A DNA stretch of 64,000 bases, taken from positions 682,001 through 746,000 of the forward strand of contig NZ_JAIFAG010000001.1 of NCBI RefSeq assembly GCF_020012125.1, read 5' to 3'. Shown here piece after piece: positions 44,533 to 52,837 of the stretch; position 1 is the stretch's first letter; every line of letters starts with the position of its first letter. The notes beneath the pieces were generated by a model. It made no database searches and was not told the DNA's origin. It was given only the letters and a program-made list of their open reading frames with translations. The DNA comes from Hymenobacter psoromatis (GTDB lineage Bacteria; Bacteroidota; Bacteroidia; Cytophagales; Hymenobacteraceae). The translations under genes and the position numbers were made by a program.

Positions 44533-45644
44533 TTTTGGTAAGGAGGTGATGACGTTCTTTTAGCCCTCATCACCTCCTTACCAACCGGCAAGCGCAGTTC
44601 GGCCAGCACGGTATCGGGCCGCAGTGGGTCGGGGCCGATGCGGAAGCTGGCGGCGGGCCCGAAGAGCAGCCGCAGCCGCTCGCCCACGTTGCGCACGCCC
44701 ACGCCAGGGTGGCCGGGCGTGGGCTGGTAGGTGCCCGTGTTGCGCACGGCCACCAGCAGGCCGGTGCCCGCCCCGTCGAGCTGGGCGCTCAGGCTGAGGC
44801 AGCCGCCGGCCGGGCGCGGGGCCAGCCCGTGCTTGATGGCGTTCTCGACCAGCAGCTGCACCGTCATGGGCGGCAGCAGCACGGGCAGGGCCTCGGGGGC
44901 CACGTCGAGGGTGTAGCGCAGGCGCTCTTCGAGCTGCATGGCTTCGAGCTGGAGGTAGTTTTCCACGATTTCCAGCTCGGTGGCCAGCGGCACCTGGGCC
45001 AGGGTGTTGCGCTGCATGGAGTAGCGCAGCAGCTCGGCCAGGTGCGTCATCATGGCGCGGGCGCGGGCGGGGTCTTCCATCACCAGGGCCCGGATATTGT
45101 TCAGTCCATTGAAGAGAAAATGCGGGTTGAGCTGGGCTTGCAGCGTGCGCAGCTCGGCCTCGCGGGCAATGGCGGCCAGCTTCCAGGTGTCAATTTCGGC
45201 CGCCCGGAAATTATCGAAATAATGCAGCCCGAAATACACCGCCGACCACAGCCACAGCGCCATCGAATTGGTGATGAAATACCCTACGTACTGTAGCCAC
45301 GGGAAGCCCTTAACCAGCTGTTGCGGTAGCCACAGCCAAAGCATTCCCGCGATGAATACGCTCATTATTACCGTAGCTGCCAGGGCGATTACTACGTTGA
45401 TGGCCAGCAGGCGGGGTAGCAGCCGCCCCGGCGGCAAGCGCGCCCAGCCATGGTGCCGCACGAAGGTGCGCAGCGCGTGGCTGGCCGCCAGCATGGTGCC
45501 GGCCACTACCAGCTCTACGGGTATCAATACCCAGGAAGACCGCCCGAAACCCATGCTCAGCACCAGGCCTACCAGCCCCCATAGGCCCCAGCCCAGGGCT
45601 TGCAGCAGCCAGTACAGCCGGAAGTTGGAAGTGAGGCGATTCAT
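44529..45644 (-). CDS. LytS/YehU-type sensor histidine kinase
   Basis: The 371-residue kinase has four membrane segments (about 10-140) and the His_kinase motif LQAQLNPHFLFNGLNNIRAL (His175). The HATPase_c domain follows, with LVENAIKHGL and GVGVRNVGERL. The last 17 residues (GKEVMRAKRTSSPPYQK) are encoded by an 18-bp inverted repeat and look like an appended tail beyond the normal kinase end. The gene overlaps its LytTR partner by four bases. Confidence 0.92.
   Translation of the reverse strand: MNRLTSNFRLYWLLQALGWGLWGLVGLVLSMGFGRSSWVLIPVELVVAGTMLAASHALRTFVRHHGWARLPPGRLLPRLLAINVVIALAATVIMSVFIAGMLWLWLPQQLVKGFPWLQYVGYFITNSMALWLWSAVYFGLHYFDNFRAAEIDTWKLAAIAREAELRTLQAQLNPHFLFNGLNNIRALVMEDPARARAMMTHLAELLRYSMQRNTLAQVPLATELEIVENYLQLEAMQLEERLRYTLDVAPEALPVLLPPMTVQLLVENAIKHGLAPRPAGGCLSLSAQLDGAGTGLLVAVRNTGTYQPTPGHPGVGVRNVGERLRLLFGPAASFRIGPDPLRPDTVLAELRLPVGKEVMRAKRTSSPPYQK
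44535..44584 (-). promoter_or_regulatory. Hairpin with perfect SD and anti-SD arms at the kinase/regulator junction
   Basis: The arms TTGGTAAGGAGGTGATGA (44535-44552) and its exact reverse complement (44567-44584) flank a 14-base loop. One arm contains AAGGAGGTGAT and the other ATCACCTCCTT, the sequence of the 16S rRNA 3' tail. In the minus-strand transcript the hairpin ends two bases before the regulator ATG. Confidence 0.6.
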
Positions 45645-45680
45645 AGAAAGCGGAGAATAAAAGCCAAGATTACGCCGCCG

Positions 45681-46253
45681 CTACGCGCCGCCGTAGTAGG
45701 CCCGCGCGTGCCGCCGATACGACCCGCACAGCGCCGCTGCCAGCCCCAGCAGCGCGCCCGCCACGAACACCGGTACCCAATAGGGCGCGCTAGCCGCCGT
45801 GCGCACTCCCACAAACAGGCAGCCGAACGAAATCAGCCCCGCCGCGAAGGCATAGGGGAGGGCATCGTAAAACCAGGCGTAGGGAAAAAGATGCGCCCCC
45901 GTAATGATGCCGTAGGTCATCACAAAGTACGCCGGGTGCTGGCCAAAAATGAAGAATAAAAACGGAAAATAAAACAGCTGGGCAAAATTCAGCCACAGCC
46001 CCAGCGGCTGCAAAGGGTTGTGCGGCAAGGTCCAGGTGGTGCGCAGCAGCTTCGAAAAAAGCCAGGCCAGCGGCAGCATGGGCGCGCCCACGAAGAACGT
46101 GAGGAACCCCAGCCGGGCGGGGGGGTAGGGCAGCGTCCAGACGTAGGCGATGGCCACCCACACCACCGTCGCTGCCAAGATGAAGTCGAGGCCGTTTTTG
46201 GCCTTCACCGACAGCTCTAGCCGGAGCGCGTCAACATGTTGGGCAGGAAGCAT
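45681..46253 (-). CDS. Multi-pass membrane protein, possibly DUF7010
   Basis: The 190-residue protein has about five or six membrane helices after a short polar N-terminus (LRLELSVKAKNGLDFILAATVVW). Segments such as FLTFFVGAPMLPLAWLFSKLL and GIITGAHLFPYAWFYDALPY resemble the DUF7010 membrane family, which I recognise only loosely. It is co-oriented with the kinase gene (ends 37 bases beyond the kinase start). Function unknown. Confidence 0.6.
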   Translation of the reverse strand: MLPAQHVDALRLELSVKAKNGLDFILAATVVWVAIAYVWTLPYPPARLGFLTFFVGAPMLPLAWLFSKLLRTTWTLPHNPLQPLGLWLNFAQLFYFPFLFFIFGQHPAYFVMTYGIITGAHLFPYAWFYDALPYAFAAGLISFGCLFVGVRTAASAPYWVPVFVAGALLGLAAALCGSYRRHARAYYGGA

Positions 46254-46302
46254 GGGCGGGAGATAATGAGGTTAGAGAGGGGGTAGGGAGCTGTGCTAAG
46301 CG

Positions 46303-47220
46303 CTACTTCACCGCCACTGCCCGCTGCCGCAAAAAGGCATCAGTTTGGGCAAAGAACCAGGCCGTATCGTCGTACATCAGGAAGTGGCGGCCGGCCTCCG
46401 ACAGCTCGATGCGGGCTTGAGGCAGCTGCGCGTACTGCTGGGTAAAGGTGGCGCGCACGCTCTCCTTAGTGGACCCGTACTGCTTGTAGCCCGCCCACGA
46501 GCCCAGCACCAGCACCGGCTGCTTGATGCGCGCCACGTCGGCCCGCAGGTCGGTGGTGTACATATCGTACATGGCCTGGGCCACGGTGGCCGGGTCCGAG
46601 CCCTGGCTCCAGCGCGTCAACTGGGTAATGCGGGCCGAGTCGGTGACCATGCCCGCGCTCATTTGGCGCCTGGCGGTCAGCGTCAGGTGGCCCTGGCTCA
46701 CTTGCTGGCGCAGCTGCTCGGCCTGGGGGCGCGCCAGCTCGGCGGTGGCGGCGGGGTTTTGAACGGCCGAAATAAAGGGCAGCGAATCCACTATTTCGAG
46801 CGGGCCCACGGCCGTAGGGTCGGTGGCGGCCATCCACAGGGCCAGGAAGCCGCCCAGGCTGTGGCCGATGATAACCGGCCGGCGCAGCTTCTGCGCTTTG
46901 ATGTAGGCCAGCAGCTGGTCGCGGGTGTCTTGCAGCAAGTGCGCGGGCACCGGCTGCTGCGGCCCTACCCCCCCAAAGCCGGCCAATGACACCACGTGGC
47001 ACTGGTACTGGCCGCGGTAGCGCGCCACCGTCTCGTCCCACACCGCCCCTGGGCAGGTGAGGCCCGGAATAAGAATAACCGGCCGGCCGTGGCCCGTCAC
47101 GGTCACGTTAAACGCGGGGTGGGGGGTAGGGGCAGTCTGGGCAAGGGCCGGGCGGGCGGCGGGCAGCGCCAGCACGAGCGCCACAACGAAAATCAAGCGA
47201 AAAAACAGGCGAGTGAACAT
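46303..47220 (-). CDS. Secreted alpha/beta hydrolase
   Basis: The 305-residue protein has a signal peptide (cleavage after AARPALAQ) and an alpha/beta hydrolase core. The oxyanion segment is LIPGLTCPGAVWDETV, the nucleophile Ser121 lies in GHSLGG, and the catalytic His is in SEAGRHFLMYDD. Such proteins are periplasmic esterases, lipases or lactonases; substrate is not readable. It lies 50 bases upstream of the membrane gene on the same strand, possibly an operon. Confidence 0.88.
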   Translation of the reverse strand: MFTRLFFRLIFVVALVLALPAARPALAQTAPTPHPAFNVTVTGHGRPVILIPGLTCPGAVWDETVARYRGQYQCHVVSLAGFGGVGPQQPVPAHLLQDTRDQLLAYIKAQKLRRPVIIGHSLGGFLALWMAATDPTAVGPLEIVDSLPFISAVQNPAATAELARPQAEQLRQQVSQGHLTLTARRQMSAGMVTDSARITQLTRWSQGSDPATVAQAMYDMYTTDLRADVARIKQPVLVLGSWAGYKQYGSTKESVRATFTQQYAQLPQARIELSEAGRHFLMYDDTAWFFAQTDAFLRQRAVAVK

Positions 47221-47405
47221 GACAACCAGGGGTTTGAGGTGAAAGAATACCCAAACCTACCGGCTTGCTTTTGGCCCCCCAACTGCCTGCCCCGCGAGCG
47301 GTAGCCGGCCCGGCTGAGCGGTAAAAACACCGTGTTGAGCCGCGCCAGCGGCGTATCCGCGAAATCCGTTAAATCAGTTTGAATCCGCGGTCGTTATTTG
47401 CGGGC

Positions 47406-47909
47406 ATGAACAAACCAATCATTGTCCTGATGGGCGTTTCGGGCAGCGGCAAAACGACCGTGGGCGAATTGCTCTCTAAGCAAACCGGCCTGCCATTCTT
47501 CGACGGCGACGACTTTCATCCGCAGGCCAACATCGACAAAATGGCCCACGGTACGCCCCTCACTGATGCCGACCGCGCCGGCTGGCTCGCTGACCTGGCC
47601 CAACATATCGGCCAGTGGGAGCAGGATAAAGGGGCCATCCTGGCCTGCTCGTCGCTCAAGGAAAGCTACCGCACTACCCTGCAAGCCGGCGCGCAGCAGC
47701 CCTTGGACTGGGTTTTCCTGACCGGCGACCGGGCTTTGCTGCTGCAACGCATGGAGTCGCGCCAGGACAGCTACATGAAGGCCAATATGCTTGACTCGCA
47801 GCTCGCCACCCTCGAAATGCCCGCCTACGGCCTGCACCTCAACGTGGCCGACTCGCCCCAGCAATTAGTCGATAAAATAAAGGCCTGGCTACCGCAGAAT
47901 AAGAGTTAG
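47406..47909 (+). CDS. gntK: Gluconokinase
   Basis: The 167-residue protein (ATG at 47406) matches the GntK family: Walker A GVSGSGKTT (residues 10-18), FFDGDDFHPQANIDKMAHG, LTDADRAGWL, ACSSLKESYR and SRQDSYMKANMLDSQLATLE. It phosphorylates gluconate to 6-phosphogluconate for the pentose phosphate or Entner-Doudoroff route. No gluconate transporter is adjacent. The glucose 1-dehydrogenase-like SDR at 38167 could supply gluconate, which is inference. The space before it contains a near -7 box TTATTTG. Confidence 0.93.
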   Translation: MNKPIIVLMGVSGSGKTTVGELLSKQTGLPFFDGDDFHPQANIDKMAHGTPLTDADRAGWLADLAQHIGQWEQDKGAILACSSLKESYRTTLQAGAQQPLDWVFLTGDRALLLQRMESRQDSYMKANMLDSQLATLEMPAYGLHLNVADSPQQLVDKIKAWLPQNKS

Positions 47910-47912
47910 CTG

Positions 47913-47940
47913 TTTGGTAAGCAAAATTTTGCTTACCAAA
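47913..47940. terminator. 28-base perfect palindrome between convergent genes
   Basis: TTTGGTAAGCAAAA followed at once by TTTTGCTTACCAAA, with no loop. It follows the gntK stop and includes the stop codon of the convergent membrane-protein gene, so it is a likely bidirectional terminator. Confidence 0.65.
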
Positions 47941-48790
47941 AGGTACGGCTCACAGCCAGCGTGCCGTAGAAAAAAGCGCTCGTGTTGCCGCCATTCGGAA
48001 TGTGCAGCGGCACCAGGTAGCTGGGCGTGGCCGCCACCACATAGCGCCCGGCCGCGAAGCTGACCGGCAATGAAAGCGTGTAGCCCAGCGAGCTGAAGCC
48101 CGGCGTGGCCGGCTCGGTAAACGTGGTAGTGGTGCCTTTGCGCCTGGTTTTGACCACCGTGGTCTTGCCCAGAGAGGCGGCGTAGAAGTGCTGGCTGCCC
48201 GCCCCAAACTCCACGGTAGGCTCGATGCTCAGCGTGTCGTGGGCCAGCACGGGCAGTTGAAAGTGGTGGCTGGCGTTGAGCGTCAGCACAAAGTCGGTCT
48301 TGTTGCCCAAAAATAAATCGGCGCTGACGCTGGCCGTAACCAGCCCAAAAAACTGCGTGAGGCTGGCGCTGAGGTCGTTGCGCAGCGAAGCCTGCACCAG
48401 CGCACTCTCGCCGTAGGCAAACAGGTGCGTGTACTGCACGGTCCAGTACGTATCCGAATTGCTCACCGACTGCCAGCCCGCCATCAATTCACCGAAGTTG
48501 TAAAACGGCTCGTGCAGGTAGGTGTAGGCGTAGGAGTGGTTGAGGTAGCCCGACGCGACGAAGCCGCTCGGGGCCTGGTAGGTGAGCGTGGTACCGAGGT
48601 AGCCGCGGTCGTCGGCGGCCTGCGGGGCGCGCTGCAGGTAGGTGGTGCGGTTGGCGGTGCTTAGGCCCACCGTGAGGCGGGGCGGGGCCGTGCGCGCCGA
48701 GTCGGGGGGTGGGAGGGGAGTAGCGAGGCTGGCCCGCCCTGCCAGCAGCAGGAGGGCCGCCAGCTGCCCAAGGCATAGAGCGCGGCGCAT
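47933..48790 (-). CDS. Outer-membrane beta-barrel-like protein of unknown function
   Basis: The 285-residue protein has a signal peptide (MRRALCLGQLAALLLLAGRASLA) and repeated amphipathic strands with alternating aromatic residues, such as GFVASGYLNHSYAYTYLH and LPVSFAAGRYVVAATPSYLV. The last residue is an aromatic Trp (VSRTFW), the usual outer-membrane insertion signal. No specific family is recognised. A barrel of 10-12 strands is plausible. Confidence 0.65.
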   Translation of the reverse strand: MRRALCLGQLAALLLLAGRASLATPLPPPDSARTAPPRLTVGLSTANRTTYLQRAPQAADDRGYLGTTLTYQAPSGFVASGYLNHSYAYTYLHEPFYNFGELMAGWQSVSNSDTYWTVQYTHLFAYGESALVQASLRNDLSASLTQFFGLVTASVSADLFLGNKTDFVLTLNASHHFQLPVLAHDTLSIEPTVEFGAGSQHFYAASLGKTTVVKTRRKGTTTTFTEPATPGFSSLGYTLSLPVSFAAGRYVVAATPSYLVPLHIPNGGNTSAFFYGTLAVSRTFW

Positions 48791-49031
48791 GAAGAGGCGG
48801 AGGAGGGGGTGGAAAATTCACTCAAAGGCAAGCAGCCAGCCATGAGTGGACTATGAAGCCCGGTCGGCTCACGCAAACCTCAACAAAAAGGATGGATGTT
48901 TGCGGCTGGCTTGGGGGTAGGTAGCCAACTCAAAGCCGGCTTTGCCAGCGATAGCCTGGCGTTGTTGATAAAAAATACCCGTTTTTTGCACTGGTTTTCC
49001 CCGTTCTGGGGCTAGCCGGACTTTTGTGCCC

Positions 49032-51179
49032 ATGAAAATATTATTTTGGCGGAGCGCGCTGGCGGGCCTCGTGCTGTGGCTAGGCAGCTGGGCCCCGGCC
49101 TGCGCGCAGGCCCCTACCCCCCCGCTGCTGCGCAGCCTCTCGCTTACTTTCGACACGGTGCGCTATAGCCTGGGCGAGCAGATGCTGACCGTGGCCGGCG
49201 AGCCGCGGCTCTATTTCTATTACCACGACGACAACCAGGTGGCTGAGCTGCGCCTCGTGCCCAGCCGGCCAGGGGCCCGGCCGCCGCGCCTGCTGCCCTC
49301 CTCCGATTTTGTGCTGCAAGACTCGCTCATCGCGGGGCCGGGCGGTGAGTACCGGGGCATGATTCACTTTCGCAACCTCACGGGCGCGCCCTTCGTGCGG
49401 CTGGCGTTTGCGCCGGCCGCCGACTCGGCTGGCCGGCCGGCGCGGGCCACGCAGCTGGTGAGCTTGCTACCCCTGACCCGTACTACCCTCGATGCGCGCC
49501 TGACCAACCCTGAGCTGTTTATTGGCGAAGAACGGGTGCTGGAAGTGAGCACGAATAACCTCGCTAACGTGCGCGTGCCCAACGAGTGGACCAAAGACCA
49601 GGCGATTGACTACAAGCTGACGCGCGAAAAAAACGGCCTTTTCCTGCACCTCGTGCCCAATAATCTGGGGCCGCACACCGTGGTGGTGCGCGCCCAGGCC
49701 GAGCGGCCCTACCTCGACGGGGCCGGTCGCCTCAGCTACCAGCTGCCGCCGCTGCGCCTCGATTTTGTGGTGCGCGCCAGCCGCCTGCGCTTCCTCAACC
49801 CCGACCGCAAGGACATTACCTACGACGACGCGGGCCGCACCACGGGCACCGAATTGATTCTGGATGACGGCCACAACTTCGACCTGCGCCGCACCTACCG
49901 CGTGGAGGGCCAACAGGAGCCCGGCGGCGCGCTCGTGGCCGAGCTGTTTACCCGCAGCTATTTGTCGAATGACCGGGTTTTGTGCCAGCTGCGGGTGTAC
50001 AATACTCACCGCCAGAGCGACGGCTACCTCTACATCAAGGACGGTGATTTGGCCAAGTACATTACCAATTTCGACATTACGCCCCGGCCGCGCATTGCCA
50101 CGCTCAGCGTGCTGCATCGCGGCGGCGACTGGACGACCAGCACCACCATGAACCCCGGCGAAACCGTGGACGTGCGCCTCGAAGGCGAGTCCTTGCTCAA
50201 GGGCCGCTACCACTTCGACGGGGCCAATATCATTCCCTCGGACTCGTCTACGCGCTCCGAGAAAACGGTGATTTACCGCGTGCAGGTGCCCCTGAGCAGC
50301 GTGCGCCGGCGCGTAGTGGTGTTTGATGGCAACGCGCCCACCGATTTCGCCCTGAGCGTGAAGGAGGCCCAGCGGCCCCACCCGCTCAACTTCGTGCTGG
50401 TGAACTACGGCAACGGCCCGCGCCCTATTACCCAGCTCAACGGCCCGGTGCTCTACGACAAGACTATTCCCGACGTGGTGTTCAGCTTCAATACCAACGC
50501 CATTGATGAGAGCCGCGACCTCTATGGCCGCCAATACCTGACGATGGACGTGCGCACCGTGGACGATAAGGGCAATCTCATTGACCAGCGCACCGTGGAC
50601 CAGCTCGTTATTTGCCCAGGGGAGGCGTCGCCGCGCTACGCTTACTACCAGGGTAGTGATTGCCAGGCGGGTAATTTCAGCCTCAACAGCCTGCTGGGCC
50701 GCAAAACCTACGACCTCGATGCCTGGTACCGCATCATCATCACCGTGCGCGACGATGCCAAGCAGTACAGCACCAAGGGCTACTCGCAGCAGGTAGAATT
50801 GGTGCTGCGCCGCCACGTCAACTTCGATGTGAACGTGAGCTTCCCGGCGGGCCTGCTCACGAAGGTGCAGGGCACCGATGGCTACGGCAGCTTCAGCGGC
50901 ATCAGTCTGGCCACGCTGGCGCAGCTCAGCTTTTACGCCCCCGACAAAATCAACCGGCAGCGCCCCTACCGCATCGGGGCGGGCTTCGTGGCCCTCAACG
51001 CCTTCAACCTGTCGCAGAGCGCCACCGGCCGCGACCTGGGCATCGTGGTGCTGGGCTCCGTGACGCCGGTGCGCACGGGCGCGCGGCTCACGTTTCCGCT
51101 CTACCTGGGCGGCGGCTACCTGCTGTCGGCGGGCAAGCCGTTCTTCCTGCTCGGGCCGGGCATCGGGGTCACGTTGTAG
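49032..51179 (+). CDS. Large secreted or outer-membrane protein of unknown function
   Basis: The 715-residue protein (ATG at 49032) has a signal peptide (ending SWAPACAQ) followed by a long beta-rich region with no catalytic motif that I recognise. It resembles repeated beta-sandwich domains and ends with strands LYLGGGYLLSAGKPFFLLGPGIGVTL, typical of an outer-membrane C-terminus. There is no T9SS sorting domain or lipobox. The 3' end meets a convergent lipoprotein gene that has no stop in its expected place. Confidence 0.6.
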   Translation: MKILFWRSALAGLVLWLGSWAPACAQAPTPPLLRSLSLTFDTVRYSLGEQMLTVAGEPRLYFYYHDDNQVAELRLVPSRPGARPPRLLPSSDFVLQDSLIAGPGGEYRGMIHFRNLTGAPFVRLAFAPAADSAGRPARATQLVSLLPLTRTTLDARLTNPELFIGEERVLEVSTNNLANVRVPNEWTKDQAIDYKLTREKNGLFLHLVPNNLGPHTVVVRAQAERPYLDGAGRLSYQLPPLRLDFVVRASRLRFLNPDRKDITYDDAGRTTGTELILDDGHNFDLRRTYRVEGQQEPGGALVAELFTRSYLSNDRVLCQLRVYNTHRQSDGYLYIKDGDLAKYITNFDITPRPRIATLSVLHRGGDWTTSTTMNPGETVDVRLEGESLLKGRYHFDGANIIPSDSSTRSEKTVIYRVQVPLSSVRRRVVVFDGNAPTDFALSVKEAQRPHPLNFVLVNYGNGPRPITQLNGPVLYDKTIPDVVFSFNTNAIDESRDLYGRQYLTMDVRTVDDKGNLIDQRTVDQLVICPGEASPRYAYYQGSDCQAGNFSLNSLLGRKTYDLDAWYRIIITVRDDAKQYSTKGYSQQVELVLRRHVNFDVNVSFPAGLLTKVQGTDGYGSFSGISLATLAQLSFYAPDKINRQRPYRIGAGFVALNAFNLSQSATGRDLGIVVLGSVTPVRTGARLTFPLYLGGGYLLSAGKPFFLLGPGIGVTL

Positions 51180-51197
51180 GGGCGGAGGGGTAGGGAG

Positions 51198-51803
51198 TTG
51201 CGTTATGAGATAAGTCAGCAGCGCGCATTCTTCGGGCCTGGATGCGGCTACGGGGACTTGCTTCGCTATCAAGCTCGGGCCGTGCGCGCCAATGCCGCCG
51301 AAGCCATGATAAACCAGCGGATGCAGCGTTTCGATGGATACTTTCGTTTGAGATGGACCTACCGAATCAAGCTTAATAGCAAAATCCGTTAAATAAGCTA
51401 ATGGCTTGCCGTTAGCGAAGTAGGTTGGTGATTTCCAGCTCATTCCGAAGTCGTGCAAATAGATGTTGCCGGCTGTTGCGCGCGTGAAATACTCCTTTCC
51501 AAACAAAGCGCTGTCAGCCGTTTCCGCAGTGAAAGTAGCTTGCATGGCTGTCGCGTCGGGGCCAGCTTCCGGGATGTCATAAGTGAAGAGCCGGCTCAGC
51601 ACCGGGTCGTCATCCTGCCGCGAATCTTCTGCTCGGAATAATGCCGGAATCGAGTCGTGCAGCTGCTGGGCCGGCCAGGTAAAAATGTGGCTGTCCTCGC
51701 AAGTAGGTGTTTTCCTGGTTTCAATGGCCGCTGTGCAGCTGCTGAGTAAGCTTATCACCAGAGCAACAAGGAAAAACTCGCTTCGGGAGGATAAGCTGGC
51801 CAT
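51198..51803 (-). CDS. Lipoprotein, unknown function, lacking a stop at the expected end
   Basis: The frame starting at the ATG at 51803 encodes a lipoprotein (LISLLSSC, Cys23) of about 202 residues ending in CALLTYLITQ. The reading frame does not stop there. It continues, antisense to the convergent gene, as Arg/His/Ala-rich shadow sequence for another 576 codons to 49467. The listed end is where believable protein stops. A lost stop or a small frameshift near 51200 is likely. No family was recognised. Confidence 0.6.
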
Positions 51804-51842
51804 TTGCTTTGAGTAGCTTAGTAGGACTACGCTTACAAAAAT

Positions 51843-51912
51843 AGCGGCTGGCCCGGTCCATCGGGGTAAGAGTTACATTGAACTCCTACCCCGATGGACC
51901 GAGCCAGCCGCT
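51843..51912. terminator. Bidirectional terminator hairpin between two minus-strand genes
   Basis: Arms AGCGGCTGGC...GGTCCATCGGGGTA and TACCCCGATGGACC...AGCCAGCCGCT (51843-51868 and 51887-51912) pair almost fully around an 18-base loop. It follows the small secreted protein gene on the minus strand. Confidence 0.6.
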
Positions 51913-51933
51913 GTCAACAAGGCCCAAAATCCG

Positions 51934-52206
51934 CTACTGCGGCGAATTGGTGGAGCTGGTGCGCCCCTTGGTTTTGGCCGGGGCGGTGGGGGCCACCAGG
52001 ATTTTGCCTTTGGGCGCTTGCACGCTATTGTGGCCTTCGCCGCCCGAGCGGGTGATGATATTTTTGCCCTTAGGCTTATTGGACGACGGCTCGCCGCCCA
52101 CTTTGTAGTTGGGCTTTACGCCCAGGGCCGAGCCGCCGCCACTTTGCGCGGCGGCCGTGTGCAGGGTAAGGGCCAGGGCCGCTACGAGTAATAGGGAAAT
52201 TTTCAT
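51934..52206 (-). CDS. Small secreted low-complexity protein
   Basis: The 90-residue protein has a clear signal peptide (MKISLLLVAALALTLHTAAAQ) and a Gly/Ser/Lys-rich mature part with a repeated PKGKN/PKGKI motif and a Thr/Ser tail. No family recognised. It may bind nucleic acid or cell wall by charge. Upstream (52207-52837) is a 631-base gene-free region with repeats. Confidence 0.55.
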   Translation of the reverse strand: MKISLLLVAALALTLHTAAAQSGGGSALGVKPNYKVGGEPSSNKPKGKNIITRSGGEGHNSVQAPKGKILVAPTAPAKTKGRTSSTNSPQ

Positions 52207-52334
52207 GGAAAAGGAAGGGTAAGTGGGATAGGGTAGGCGGTGCCCCCGTCTCGGGGGCGTGCCGGCAGGCTTACGGCAAAGCCGGAGCCGGTGTTTGTAC
52301 GGCCCAGCTTAGAGCAGTTACCAGGTCGGTGTAC

Positions 52335-52433
52335 GGGGCGGGCTGCCGGCTTTTCGCCAGCTGTCCGCTCTTTGCGAGAACGAGCGGCGAGAACGACGAG
52401 CGGACAGCCAGCAAAAAACCGGCAGCCCGCCCC
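52335..52433. repeat. Imperfect inverted repeat with 36-base arms in the 52.2-52.8 kb gap
   Basis: Arms 52335-52370 and 52398-52433 match as reverse complements except for four transitions. All four become G-U pairs if the minus strand is transcribed. The arm contains GGGCGGGCTGCCGG and CTGTCCGCTC. Confidence 0.6.
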
Positions 52434-52542
52434 AGCTAATCTGTACCTGGATTTAGGAACCACTCTAGGTCTGCAAATGGCCACGACGGCCGCCGTTCCC
52501 ACCGATGCGTTCGCCCAATATTAATCAGCAGTTTCTTACCCA

Positions 52543-52710
52543 AGTAGCGTGCCGGCCGCCAAGAGTAGGATATATTTTAGCCAAAGTAGGATATCCTTTG
52601 AAAAGAGCACACAGTTGGATACCCCAAGTAGAATATATTCGAGAAAAAGTAAAACATATTCAAACTTAAGTAGGATAGCTGCGGGTCAGAGTAGGATATC
52701 TCCGGGTAAG
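52543..52710. repeat. 8-copy 21-bp tandem repeat
   Basis: Eight units start at 52543, 52564, 52585, 52606, 52627, 52648, 52669 and 52690. Five of the eight start AGTAGGATA or AGTAGAATA. The first has AGTAGCGTG, and the fourth copy in order (52606) and the sixth (52648) are the most diverged. The phase is exactly 21 bases, about two helical turns. The flanks 52434-52542 and 52711-52837 contain no gene. No IS or phage sequence is nearby. Confidence 0.75.
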
Positions 52711-52837
52711 CGGCCCTTGTTGGCGTTCGTAGTGCTAATTGCCCGCGTGCGCCCCGACGAAAAGCCCCGTCCATCGGGTAATAAAAGGGTCTACTAATAC
52801 GAGTCGTTCAACGCCGGGCAGGGGGCAGCCCCGCGCC

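Noticed and set aside
52549..52797. 82-codon frame with SRI heptad repeats over the 21-bp array
   Set aside because: The repeats are exact at DNA level and 21 is divisible by 3, so any frame shows a heptad. No start signal or conserved composition.
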